Of a DNA stretch of 24,802 nucleotides, positions 9,376 to 16,505 are shown one piece after another. Every line of letters begins with the position of its first letter. The first letter of the stretch is position 1. The notes below the pieces were generated by a model. It saw only the letters and a list, made by a program, of their open reading frames with translations, was not told where the DNA came from and did no database searches. The translations under genes were made by a program, and so were the position numbers. This stretch comes from an uncultured Clostridium sp. (GTDB lineage: Bacteria; Bacillota; Clostridia; Peptostreptococcales; Peptostreptococcaceae), in the NCBI GenBank assembly GCA_900550335.1, contig URRU01000006.1:1-24802 (forward strand). Reading direction: 5' to 3'.

Positions 9376-9419
9376 TTATTTCATAATAAATTTGAACTTC
9401 ATTTTTTATTATGAAATAA
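9376..9419. repeat. Perfect 15-bp inverted repeat upstream of phoH
   Basis: TTATTTCATAATAAA at 9376-9390 is repeated in exact inverse at 9405-9419, with a 14-nt spacer. One arm overlaps the expected -35 position of the phoH promoter, so it could be an operator for a dimeric regulator or a transcribed hairpin. It does not match Fur, PerR or CIRCE consensus closely. No T-run makes it a typical terminator, although its A/T richness leaves that possible. Confidence 0.6.
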
Positions 9420-9443
9420 ACTTTTAAAAATTTTTCTTTAAAG

Positions 9444-9520
9444 CTTGTAAAAAATATATCTATTCCTCTCCAGGCAGTCAAGCTGCATTGTCGAGGAGAT
9501 AGATATATTTAATTTACAAG
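9444..9520 (-). repeat. Structured intergenic element, copy A
   Basis: Compact member of the three-copy family described in the findings. The outer arms CTTGTAA..AATATATCTAT (9444-9463) and their inverse (9499-9520) give a long stem with a 2-nt bulge. Inside, the minus strand reads CTCGACAAT (9487-9495), a small hairpin GCAG-CTTGA-CTGC (9474-9486) and GCCTGGAGAGG (9465-9475). The first and last blocks are shared with copy B. The 349-base gap 9282-9630 otherwise holds the hrb-like gene's terminator, the inverted repeat at 9376-9419 and the phoH promoter; no small gene is seen. Confidence 0.7.
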
Positions 9521-9581
9521 CAACAGAAAGAATTTATTTAAAAGTAATAATTTATAAGTAAATTAATTTCATTCAAGACAG

Positions 9582-9613
9582 AAAAAAGGCTGTCACAAAT
9601 TTTGTGACAGCCT
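9582..9613 (-). terminator. Terminator of the flavoprotein-rubredoxin gene
   Basis: A 13-bp perfect hairpin (AGGCTGTCACAAA and its inverse, 9587-9613) is followed on the minus strand by TTTTTT. It begins 18 nt after the stop of the rubredoxin gene. A textbook rho-independent terminator. Confidence 0.95.
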
Positions 9614-9630
9614 ATATAATATATCTTATT

Positions 9631-10794
9631 TTACTGTTTTATGAAATGAGATTTGTCTACATGGCATAGTGGGCATTCGTAGTCGTCTGGTTCTTTTGTT
9701 ATGTCACCTTCGTATACGTAGCCACATATGTCACAGTAGTAGCTTACTCCTGTTTCTTCTGACTGTGGAGTCTCTTCTTTTACTTCTTCCTTTGATTCTT
9801 CTTTTTCCACTTTTATAAAGTGTGATTTGTCTACATGGCATAGTGGGCATTCGTAATCGTCTGGTTCTTTTGTTATATCTCCTTCATATACGTAGCCACA
9901 TACATCACAGTAGTAGCTTACTCCTGTTTCTTCTGACTGTGGAGATTCTTCTTTTACTTCTTTTTTTGGTTCTTCGTTTTTAGCTGTAGAAGATTTTTCA
10001 TCAGATTTTATAAAGTGAGATTTATCCATACCACATAATGGGCATACATAATCGTCGCCTTCTTTTGTTATATCGCCTTCATATACATAACCACATACAT
10101 CACAGTAATAGCTTACTTTTTCTTCTACTGGTTCTTCTTCCACTTTTACAAAATGAGATTTATCCATGTGGCATAATGGACATTTATAATCGTCAGGCTC
10201 TTTTGTTATATCTCCTTCGTATACATAACCACATACATCACAGTAGTAACTTATTTTTCCTTCTGCTTTTGGAGCTTCTTCTTTTTTATCTTCTGCTGCA
10301 ATATATGTAGGAGCATTCTTTGGTGCTTTACCTTTTATTACACTATGATAATAATCATAAGTCATAGGTTTATGCTTTCCGACAAATCCTGTATTTGTTA
10401 CTTTTGCAAGTATTAAAGAATGTGTTCCTGCATCTGTAAAAGATACAACTTCACATATTAAATATCCGCTTATATCCTGAACCATTACTGGCATTTTATC
10501 TACATAATCATATTTGAAACCATCGTATTTATCATTTTTTTCAGATGACTGGAAACCAAATGTTCTTATTATGTCTGGATCTGTATCTTCTGATAATATA
10601 GATACACTAAATCTTCCTTCTTCTTTTATACAATCATGTGTAAAATTATCTTTATTCATACTTACACATATCATTGCCGGATCTGCTGAAACCTGAAATA
10701 CTGTATTAACAACACATCCAACTTTTCTTCCATATTTTAATGTTCCTATTGTATAAAGTCCATAAGATAAGTTTTGTAAAACTTTAATATCCAT
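9631..10794 (-). CDS. Flavin reductase-like protein with four rubredoxin modules
   Basis: Residues 1-160 form an FMN-binding split-barrel of the flavin reductase/flavoredoxin family (NLSYGLYTIGT, then NTVFQVSADPAMICVSMNK). The rest carries four short rubredoxin modules joined by Glu/Lys-rich linkers, with iron ligands C185/C188/C205/C208, C231/C234/C251/C254, C296/C299/C316/C319 and C354/C357/C374/C377. The pattern resembles high-molecular-weight rubredoxin (Hrb), which in acetogens passes electrons from NADH-flavin enzymes to flavodiiron O2/NO reductases, but Hrb usually has one rubredoxin. The modules are of the short rubrerythrin type (17 residues between CxxC pairs, against about 30 in classic rubredoxin); three end CPLCH, one CPLCG. 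ATG with AAGGAGG. Cytoplasmic, probably oxidative-stress defence; substrate not determinable. Confidence 0.9.
   Translation of the reverse strand: MDIKVLQNLSYGLYTIGTLKYGRKVGCVVNTVFQVSADPAMICVSMNKDNFTHDCIKEEGRFSVSILSEDTDPDIIRTFGFQSSEKNDKYDGFKYDYVDKMPVMVQDISGYLICEVVSFTDAGTHSLILAKVTNTGFVGKHKPMTYDYYHSVIKGKAPKNAPTYIAAEDKKEEAPKAEGKISYYCDVCGYVYEGDITKEPDDYKCPLCHMDKSHFVKVEEEPVEEKVSYYCDVCGYVYEGDITKEGDDYVCPLCGMDKSHFIKSDEKSSTAKNEEPKKEVKEESPQSEETGVSYYCDVCGYVYEGDITKEPDDYECPLCHVDKSHFIKVEKEESKEEVKEETPQSEETGVSYYCDICGYVYEGDITKEPDDYECPLCHVDKSHFIKQ
9637..9984 (-). repeat. 174-bp tandem duplication encoding rubredoxin modules 3 and 4
   Basis: The segment coding for module 3 plus its linker and that for module 4 plus its linker are nearly identical at DNA level and offset by exactly 174 bp (58 codons). 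Even the linker PQSEETGVSYY is kept. Modules 1 (10144-10254) and 2 (10006-10116) are more diverged in DNA and linker, so the last duplication is the youngest. Confidence 0.85.
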
Positions 10795-10875
10795 AATTTT
10801 GTTTCCTCCTTAAAATTCATATAATTTATTTCTACCCATTTTACTTATAGTATAAACATTTTTTAATTATATTTT

Positions 10876-10903
10876 AAAAAAGGAGTTGCCTACTGACAAC
10901 TCC
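10876..10903 (-). terminator. Terminator of hpf
   Basis: On the minus strand GGAGTTG-TCAGTAGG-CAACTCC is followed by TTTTTT. It lies about 40 nt after the hpf stop and ahead of the flavoprotein gene. Confidence 0.92.
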
Positions 10904-10942
10904 CTTATTTGCATTTTTTATTTATAAATGAATCTATAGAAT

Positions 10943-11491
10943 TTATACTTCCTGTTCTATTAATCCATATCCGCCTTCTTTTCTCTTATATACTAAGCAT
11001 ATTTCGAAACTTTCCCGATCTTTAAACATATAAAAATCATGGTCTGTTAAATTCATCTGAAGTATAGCTTCTTCTACACTCATAGGTTTTAAATTGAATT
11101 TTTTTCTTCTTTCTATTACTATTTCAGGTTCTTCTGGTTCATAATCTAATTCATGAGCTAATTCTTCTATTCCTTCATATCTAATAGAGAAGTTGCCTGG
11201 TACTCTAGTTTTAAATTTATCTTTATATTTTACAATCTGTCTGCTTAACTTATCGCAAACTAAATCTATTGCTGGATATAAATTATCCTGTTCTTCTTCC
11301 ACTCTTATTGTGTGTCCATTTACATTAGGTATCATAACTTCTACCTTCTGTCTATTTTTCCCAGCGCTAACAGTTACTTTAACTTCTGTGTCTTCATCAA
11401 GGTATTTTCCTAATTTTTTTAATTTGTCTTCTGTATACCCTTTTATTCCATCTGTTAATTTAACGTGTTTTCCAGTTACTGTAACTTTCAT
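10943..11491 (-). CDS. hpf: Ribosome hibernation-promoting factor, long form
   Basis: Long HPF, which pairs 70S ribosomes into inactive 100S dimers in stationary phase. The N-terminal domain (about 1-100) is the S30AE/YfiA fold that occupies the mRNA/tRNA channel (TGKHVKLTDGIKGYTEDKL). A linker leads to the C-terminal dimerisation domain (about 125-182) with the signature FNLKPMSVEEAILQMNLTDHDFYMF. I use ATG 11489-11491 (182 residues) because AGGGAGAGG lies just before it; an ATG eight codons upstream overlaps that site and lacks its own. It has its own promoter candidate (11631-11659) and terminator, so it is monocistronic. Confidence 0.96.
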   Translation of the reverse strand: MKVTVTGKHVKLTDGIKGYTEDKLKKLGKYLDEDTEVKVTVSAGKNRQKVEVMIPNVNGHTIRVEEEQDNLYPAIDLVCDKLSRQIVKYKDKFKTRVPGNFSIRYEGIEELAHELDYEPEEPEIVIERRKKFNLKPMSVEEAILQMNLTDHDFYMFKDRESFEICLVYKRKEGGYGLIEQEV

Positions 11492-11630
11492 AAGACCCTC
11501 TCCCTTCGCTAACATATATCGTTTTCCCTTAGTATTTTTTATATTTTATGTTTGATATATGTCTTTTTAGCTTATATATATAATAACTCATATTATTTCG
11601 AATTTACAGACTTTTTATTTAATTGAAAGT

Positions 11631-11659
11631 ATGTTATTATAAATATAACCGAGTGTCAA
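11631..11659 (-). promoter_or_regulatory. Candidate sigma-A promoter of hpf
   Basis: TTGACA (11654-11659) and TAACAT (11631-11636, 4 of 6 matches) with a 17-bp spacer on the minus strand. This would give a leader of about 130 nt. In the rest of the 334-base gap 11492-11825 I see only the yqeY terminator and a weak plus-strand hairpin at 11693-11724. Confidence 0.5.
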
Positions 11660-11777
11660 TTTCATTGTCATTTTAGTGCTATGAAATTTATTGAGATAGA
11701 CTTTTAAAACCATCTCTTTTTTTTATACATTTTTTAATTTAACTATATTTTTTAGGTAAGCAAATATAAATTTATTC

Positions 11778-11812
11778 AAAAAAGATTAAAAGCCTGGATA
11801 AAATATCCAGGC
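11778..11812 (-). terminator. Terminator of rpsU-yqeY
   Basis: Minus strand GCCTGGATA-TTT-TATCCAGGC followed by TTTTAATCTTTTTT, located 13 nt after the yqeY stop. A 9-bp perfect stem with a good T-rich tail. Confidence 0.93.
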
Positions 11813-11825
11813 CATATATACATAT

Positions 11826-12269
11826 TTATTGTAAGTTTTCCTTAACTAATTTATTAATTAGTTTTCCATCAGCTCTACCTTTTGTTTTAGGTTTTATAAC
11901 TGACATTATTTTTCCCATATCCTTCATAGAAGTTGCTCCTACTTCAGATATAGTCTGTTTTACAATCTCATTTAGCTCTTCTTCGCTTAATTGTTGAGGT
12001 AGGTACTCTTTTAATACTTCTATTTCTGATCTAGTCTCTTCAACTAAATCTTCCCTTCCAGCATCTAGAAATTGTTCTAAACTGTCATTGCGCTGTTTTA
12101 GCTGTTTTGATATTATATCTATAACATCATCATCGTTCAATTCGATTCGTTTATCAACTTCTACCTGCTTTATTGAAGATCTTATTAAAGTTATAACTGA
12201 TTTTCTCAATGTATCTTTGTTTTTCATTGAAGTCTTTAGATCTTCTTGTAATTTTTGTTTAAGGGTCAT
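11826..12269 (-). CDS. yqeY: YqeY/GatB-like domain protein
   Basis: Stand-alone GatB/YqeY protein of 147 residues, all helical, related to the tRNA-binding tail of the GatB amidotransferase subunit. Its exact role in Firmicutes is not settled. Visible signatures are KQKLQEDLKTSMKNKD at the start, EVLKEYLPQQLSEEEL in the middle and MKDMGKIMSVIKPKTKGRADG near the end. The ATG has GAGGTGAGGGG upstream. It follows rpsU by 30 nt, the same pairing as in many Firmicutes, and shares its promoter and terminator. Confidence 0.95.
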   Translation of the reverse strand: MTLKQKLQEDLKTSMKNKDTLRKSVITLIRSSIKQVEVDKRIELNDDDVIDIISKQLKQRNDSLEQFLDAGREDLVEETRSEIEVLKEYLPQQLSEEELNEIVKQTISEVGATSMKDMGKIMSVIKPKTKGRADGKLINKLVKENLQ

Positions 12270-12299
12270 TTCCCCTCACCTCTTTGTTTTTATTTGCTA

Positions 12300-12479
12300 C
12301 TATCTTTTAGCGTTTTTTCTTCTAGCTGCTTCAGCTTTTTTCTTACGTTTTACACTTGGTTTATCGTAGTGTTCTCTTTTTCTAACTTCAGACATTATGC
12401 CAGACATTGCACACTGACGTTTAAATCTTCTTAAAGCACTGTCTAATGATTCATTTTCTCTTACTCTAACTTCTGACAT
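12300..12479 (-). CDS. rpsU: 30S ribosomal protein S21
   Basis: Small basic ribosomal protein S21 (59 residues) of the 30S subunit, involved in start-site selection. The sequence [20 protein letters not shown] and the Lys/Arg-rich tail ([16 protein letters not shown]) are diagnostic. I use ATG 12477-12479: GGAGGGAGGG lies 7 nt upstream, whereas the longer frame would begin inside the leader. A clear sigma-A promoter is present at 12559-12587 and yqeY is co-transcribed. Confidence 0.97.
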   Translation of the reverse strand: MSEVRVRENESLDSALRRFKRQCAMSGIMSEVRKREHYDKPSVKRKKKAEAARRKNAKR

Positions 12480-12558
12480 TCTTTTTCCCTCCCTCCGATA
12501 GCGCAATTATGCTGGGACTGTAACAACTGTTAAGGATTACAAACCTAACACTTAATCT

Positions 12559-12587
12559 AGTATAAACTAAATCTTTATTTTTATCAA
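12559..12587 (-). promoter_or_regulatory. Sigma-A promoter of rpsU-yqeY
   Basis: TTGATA (12582-12587), 17-bp spacer, TATACT (12559-12564): five of six matches at each box. Transcription would begin near 12552, leaving a leader of about 70 nt that contains a small hairpin candidate (GTTAGG with CCTTAAC). Confidence 0.85.
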
Positions 12588-12678
12588 GTATTTTTGTTCC
12601 TAATCCGACAATTTTTTTAACATTTTTTTAAAATTGCCCAATCATACATTTTGCTAAGATTTTCCTAGGAAAACAATC

Positions 12679-13029
12679 CTATTTTTCTTCTGCTTCGTAG
12701 TTAGGAAGTTTTTTACCTGCTAGTACATGGTAGTGTATGTGTTTAACTTCCTGACCACCATCTTCACCGCAGTTGTTTATTATTCTGAATCCAGTTTTAT
12801 CGAATCCTTTTTCTTTAGCTATTGTATTTATCGCGTTGTGTATATCAGCTATTATACCCATTTCTTCTGCTGGCACATCTAATATACTAGCATAGTGTTT
12901 TTTAGGTATTACAAGTATATGATATGGCGCAACAGGATTAAGGTCATTAAACGCTAATATTTTATCATCTTCATAAACTTTTGATGATGGTATTTCTCCA
13001 TTTGCTATTTTACAGAATATACAATCCAT
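12679..13029 (-). CDS. HIT family hydrolase, HinT type
   Basis: Histidine-triad nucleotide-binding protein (116 residues), a purine nucleoside phosphoramidase-like hydrolase. The triad HIHYHVLAG near the C-terminus provides the catalytic histidine. The N-terminal CIFCKIANGEIPSSKVYED carries the cysteine pair common to zinc-binding HinT members, and NNCGEDGGQEVKHIHYH fits the HinT branch. ATG with GGAGGTG at 9 nt. It lies between the mtaB terminator and rpsU; no strong promoter is visible in the 50 bases between that terminator and the start, so readthrough may feed it. Confidence 0.94.
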   Translation of the reverse strand: MDCIFCKIANGEIPSSKVYEDDKILAFNDLNPVAPYHILVIPKKHYASILDVPAEEMGIIADIHNAINTIAKEKGFDKTGFRIINNCGEDGGQEVKHIHYHVLAGKKLPNYEAEEK

Positions 13030-13070
13030 AGTTATTTCACCTCCGATTTATTATCTTTATTCACTTCTAC

Positions 13071-13129
13071 AAAAAAATTAAAAATCCTTCTTTTTTCACC
13101 AAATTAATCGACGAAATAAGAAGGATTTT
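13071..13129 (-). terminator. Terminator of prmA-rsmE-mtaB
   Basis: Minus strand AAAATCCTTCTT (13118-13129) pairs with AAGAAGGATTTT (13081-13092) across a 25-nt loop, followed after TAA by seven T. It lies 43 nt after the mtaB stop. The loop is long for a terminator but the stem is perfect. Confidence 0.8.
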
Positions 13130-13172
13130 ATCTCTAATTTATATTTTTACTAGATTATTTTTTATTTTTATA

Positions 13173-14471
13173 CTATATCAGTACACCCTCAACATAGTCT
13201 TCTTTTATTCCAGTTATTTTTACTTTTCTTATCTGTCCAGAAATATCTTCTTCACTTGGAGTTTCAACTCTCATATAGTTCATTGTAAGCCCTTCATAAT
13301 TTCCAGACTTAGTAGTTTCTTCAAATAAAACATCCATTTCTCTTCCTATAAATCTTTCAGCAAATTTATCGAAATTATTTTTAGATAGAGATATAAGCTG
13401 TTCACTTCTCATATGTTTTACCTGAGGATCTATCTGGTTGTCCATCTTAGCTGCTGGAGTACCTTTTCTTGGAGAATATTTGAATATATGCATCTGTGCT
13501 AATTCTATATCTTTTAAGAATTCATAAGTCTGTTTAAATTCTTCATTAGTTTCTCCAGGGAATCCAACTATAACATCAGTAGTTATAGCAACATCTGGCA
13601 TTTTTTCTCTTAATCTCTCTACTATTTCTCTATATTCAGCTGTAGTATATCTTCTATTCATTCTATCTAATGTAGCATCACATCCACTCTGTAGTGATAA
13701 ATGGAAGTGAGGACAAACTTTATCCATTTTAGAGATTTCTTCTACAAACTCATCAGTGAATAATATAGGTTCAACTGAACTAGTTCTTATTCTTTCTATA
13801 CCATCTATTTCATTTACAGCTTTTATAACATCTAGTAATTTAACATCTTTATCCTTTATATCTTTTCCGTAAGATGCAACGTGTATTCCTGTAAGAACTA
13901 CTTCCTTATACCCTTTAGAAGCTAATAATTTAACTTCTTCAACTATATTATCAAGATCTCTACTTCTAACTCTTCCTCTCGCATAAGGAATTATACAATA
14001 TGTGCAGAATCTATCGCATCCATCCTGAATTTTCATAAATGCTCTAGTTCTTCCATTAGTCTGAGTTATTTCGATTTCTTCAAATTCTTTTACCTTCATT
14101 ATATCGTCTACTGTAGACACCTTATCATTACATGTAACAGCCTCTACCTTTTCAACGATATGTCTTCTATCATTAGTACCCATAACTAAATTTACTTCTT
14201 CTATATCTAGTATCTCCTCTGGAGCAACCTGAGAATAGCATCCTACAACTGCTATTACAGAGTTTGGGTTCTTTTTCTTAACTCTTCTTATATACTGTCT
14301 TGATTTTCTATCACTCATGTGAGTAACAGTACAAGTATTTATAACATAAACATCTGCATATTCTTCACTCTGAACGTGCTCATATCCAGCATGTTCGAAT
14401 AATTCTATCATAGCTTCTGTTTCATACTGGTTCACTTTACATCCAAGTGTGTAAAAAGCAACTTTTTTCAC
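13173..14471 (-). CDS. mtaB: tRNA t6A37 methylthiotransferase MtaB
   Basis: Radical SAM enzyme that converts t6A37 to ms2t6A37 in tRNAs reading ANN codons. Three parts are visible. The N-terminal UPF0004 domain has FYTLGCKVNQYETEAM, NTCTVTHMSDRKSR and VVGCYSQ, whose cysteines bind the auxiliary 4Fe-4S cluster. The radical SAM core has DGCDRFCTYCIIPYARG. The C-terminal end is a TRAM domain. GCKVNQ and the 432-residue length separate it from MiaB and RimO. The start is GTG (14469-14471) directly after the rsmE stop (TAAGTG), with GGAGGAG inside rsmE: translational coupling. Confidence 0.96.
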   Translation of the reverse strand: MKKVAFYTLGCKVNQYETEAMIELFEHAGYEHVQSEEYADVYVINTCTVTHMSDRKSRQYIRRVKKKNPNSVIAVVGCYSQVAPEEILDIEEVNLVMGTNDRRHIVEKVEAVTCNDKVSTVDDIMKVKEFEEIEITQTNGRTRAFMKIQDGCDRFCTYCIIPYARGRVRSRDLDNIVEEVKLLASKGYKEVVLTGIHVASYGKDIKDKDVKLLDVIKAVNEIDGIERIRTSSVEPILFTDEFVEEISKMDKVCPHFHLSLQSGCDATLDRMNRRYTTAEYREIVERLREKMPDVAITTDVIVGFPGETNEEFKQTYEFLKDIELAQMHIFKYSPRKGTPAAKMDNQIDPQVKHMRSEQLISLSKNNFDKFAERFIGREMDVLFEETTKSGNYEGLTMNYMRVETPSEEDISGQIRKVKITGIKEDYVEGVLI

Positions 14472-15242
14472 TTATATTTCTCCTCCTAAATCACCTAATT
14501 CATATTGTACAAGTGCTGAGGCAACAGTAGATGCAGTTTCTGTTCTGAGAATTCTAGGACCAAGAGTAACTACTTTTGCTCCATTTTCTTTAAGTGCATC
14601 TATTTCTTCATCAGCAATTCCACCTTCTGGTCCTATAAATATACCTATACTTTCTATATCAAGCCCTCTTATCTCTTTAACTAAAGGTATATTTCTTTCA
14701 TCTTCATAAGGGCAAATATTGTAATCATTTCTCTTCATATCCTCAAGAGCTTCTTTAAAACTTAAAACTCCTTTTAATGTAGGAATTTTTCCTCTCTTAG
14801 ACTGTTTAGCAGCTTCATAGATGATTCTTTCCCATCTTTCAAGCTTTTTATCTTCTTTTTTACCATCTACTTTGGCAACACTTCTTTTTGTATCTACTAA
14901 GATTATTTCATCAGTTCCAACTTCAGTTAATTTCTGAAGAATATACTCCATCTTAGGACCTTTTGGCATTCCCTGATATACTCTAACTCTTAGCTTAGAT
15001 TCTCTTTTTATATCCCTTTTGTCTATTATATCTAGACAAACTTCTTCTTTAGACATAGATTTTATTTCGCCTATATACTCGTTATCTTCTCCGTCACAGA
15101 TTTCAAGTTTTTCGCCTTCTCTATATCTAAGAACTTTTGTTATATGCTTTACATCTTCACCTTCTATGATGCATGTATTTTCTTCTAAATTTATATTGTT
15201 CTTGTCTACAAAAAATCTATCCATAGTCCATGTCCAATCCAT
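14472..15242 (-). CDS. rsmE: 16S rRNA m3U1498 methyltransferase
   Basis: SPOUT-class methyltransferase that forms m3U1498 in the 30S decoding centre. The N-terminal PUA-like domain (HITKVLRYREGEKLEICDG) precedes the knotted SAM domain with IGPEGGIADEEIDAL and the LGPRILRTETA signature. There are 256 residues. The first ATG (15240-15242) has AAAGGAT at 7 nt. A second ATG six codons in (MDRFF) would give the more usual N-terminus, so the exact start is uncertain. It lies 25 nt after prmA and abuts mtaB. Confidence 0.95.
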   Translation of the reverse strand: MDWTWTMDRFFVDKNNINLEENTCIIEGEDVKHITKVLRYREGEKLEICDGEDNEYIGEIKSMSKEEVCLDIIDKRDIKRESKLRVRVYQGMPKGPKMEYILQKLTEVGTDEIILVDTKRSVAKVDGKKEDKKLERWERIIYEAAKQSKRGKIPTLKGVLSFKEALEDMKRNDYNICPYEDERNIPLVKEIRGLDIESIGIFIGPEGGIADEEIDALKENGAKVVTLGPRILRTETASTVASALVQYELGDLGGEI

Positions 15243-15267
15243 AATAATATCCTTTTTAAATAAATTT

Positions 15268-16215
15268 TTATTTTTTTATTTTAGATACTATAGCAGACCA
15301 TTCTCCTTTTCTGATAACTTCTACTATTTCAAATCCATTTTCTTCAAGACTTTCTACTACTTCATCTATTTTTGCAAGTATTATACCTGAAGATATAAAC
15401 ACAGCATCTTCTTTCATAAACTGCTGTACATCTTTAGCAAGTATTTTTATTATATCTGCTATTATATTAGCTACAACAACATCTGCTTTATCATGTATAA
15501 CATCTGTTAAATTTCCGTGAAGTACTGTAACCTGTTCTTCTACGTTACTTTCTTTTACATTTTCTTTAGCAACTTCAACAGCTACTTCATCTAAATCAAC
15601 TGCTGTTACATCGTTAGCACCTAATTTAGCTGCTGCTATTGCTAATATACCACTACCACAACCTATATCGAATACCTTAGCATCTGGAGTAACATATTTT
15701 TCTAACTGGCATATACACATACTAGTTGTTTCGTGAGTACCTGTACCAAATGCCATACCTGGATCTAGCTCTATAACTATATCTCCATCCTGTTCTTCAT
15801 ATTCTTCCCAAGATGGTTTTATAACTATCTTTTCACCTACTTTAGTTGGTTTGTAGTATTTTTTCCAGTTATTTGCCCAATCAGCTTCATTAACTGTATC
15901 TAAAGATACACTTCCTTCACCTGGGTCTATACCAAAATCTTTAAGTGTAGATATTCTATGTCTTACATTTTCAACGAATTCTGGTACATTTTTTTCTTCA
16001 GATATATATGTTTTTATTTTTACACAGTCTTCTCCACTTTTGTTGAATACTTCTTCTTCAACATAATCCCAATCATATTCGTGTTTTTTCTGGAATTTAA
16101 AATCATTAGGGTCTTCTATCATAGCCCCTGCTGCTCCATTTTCATAAAGTATATTTGTTATAGCCTCAACTGCTTCTGTAGTTGTTCTAATTGTTACTTC
16201 TATCCAATTTCCCAT
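15268..16215 (-). CDS. prmA: Ribosomal protein L11 methyltransferase
   Basis: SAM-dependent methyltransferase that modifies ribosomal protein L11. An N-terminal substrate-recognition domain (about 1-95) precedes the Rossmann domain, which has LDPGMAFGTGTHETT (family signature), DIGCGSGILAIAAAKLGA (motif I, SAM binding) and VVANIIADII (the N-hydrophobic catalytic-loop motif). There are 315 residues. The ATG has GGAGG at 9 nt. An extended -10 promoter candidate is at 16294-16302. In many Firmicutes prmA directly follows dnaJ; here a membrane-protein gene and a large palindrome separate them. Confidence 0.96.
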   Translation of the reverse strand: MGNWIEVTIRTTTEAVEAITNILYENGAAGAMIEDPNDFKFQKKHEYDWDYVEEEVFNKSGEDCVKIKTYISEEKNVPEFVENVRHRISTLKDFGIDPGEGSVSLDTVNEADWANNWKKYYKPTKVGEKIVIKPSWEEYEEQDGDIVIELDPGMAFGTGTHETTSMCICQLEKYVTPDAKVFDIGCGSGILAIAAAKLGANDVTAVDLDEVAVEVAKENVKESNVEEQVTVLHGNLTDVIHDKADVVVANIIADIIKILAKDVQQFMKEDAVFISSGIILAKIDEVVESLEENGFEIVEVIRKGEWSAIVSKIKK

Positions 16216-16253
16216 TTTTCGTAACCTCCATCTAAAAAATATTATTCTTTAAA

Positions 16254-16268
16254 TTGACACATGGTCAA
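16254..16268. promoter_or_regulatory. Palindrome in the prmA leader
   Basis: TTGAC-ACATG-GTCAA, a 5-bp inverted repeat with a 5-nt spacer, about 20 bases downstream of the expected prmA transcription start. It could be an operator or chance; the arms are short. Confidence 0.25.
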
Positions 16269-16293
16269 AATTTTCCATTTTACATTACCTTTT

Positions 16294-16302
16294 ATTATAT
16301 CA
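16294..16302 (-). promoter_or_regulatory. Extended -10 promoter of prmA operon
   Basis: The minus strand reads TGATATAAT, a perfect TATAAT preceded by TGn. No convincing -35 lies 17 bp upstream, as is common for extended -10 promoters. The expected start is near 16287, about 70 nt before prmA. Confidence 0.55.
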
Positions 16303-16342
16303 TACTATATAACAATTTTTATCTATTATCTTTTCTTTCTGC

Positions 16343-16385
16343 AAAAAAAGGTTGTGCTACTAAATTTTAATAACACAACCTTTTT
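16343..16385. terminator. Terminator after the small membrane-protein gene
   Basis: GGTTGTG (16350-16356) pairs with CACAACC (16374-16380), extended by A/T pairs. The minus strand ends in seven T and the plus strand in five, so it could work in both directions. It lies about 120 nt after the membrane-protein stop. Confidence 0.85.
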
Positions 16386-16394
16386 AACATTATC

Positions 16395-16439
16395 ATTCTT
16401 TTATTTTTTATTCTTTTATTTTTTATTCTTTTATTTTTA
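16395..16439. repeat. Three tandem 15-bp repeats
   Basis: ATTCTTTTATTTTTT occurs three times head to tail (the last unit ends in A instead of T), between the membrane-protein stop and its terminator. This low-complexity run could slip during replication. No function is evident. Confidence 0.85.
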
Positions 16440-16505
16440 CATTATTACTTACTTTATTTTTTACTTTTTCTTTTTACAATATAATCTTATTATTTTTCTT
16501 TTTTA

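Noticed and set aside
9376..9419. Bidirectional terminator upstream of phoH
   Set aside because: All-A/T-rich stem with a 14-nt loop and no continuous T-run on either side, and a perfect extended -10 directly beside it; an operator-like reading fits better.
9637..10254. Regular repeats suggesting a CRISPR array
   Set aside because: The repeats are in frame, code for rubredoxin modules and have unequal periods (46, 65 and 58 codons).
10038..10310. Plus-strand frame of 90 residues opposite the rubredoxin modules
   Set aside because: Its repeats (HNRRLLLLYRLHIHNHIHHS-like) are the antisense of the duplicated rubredoxin codons; a shadow frame.
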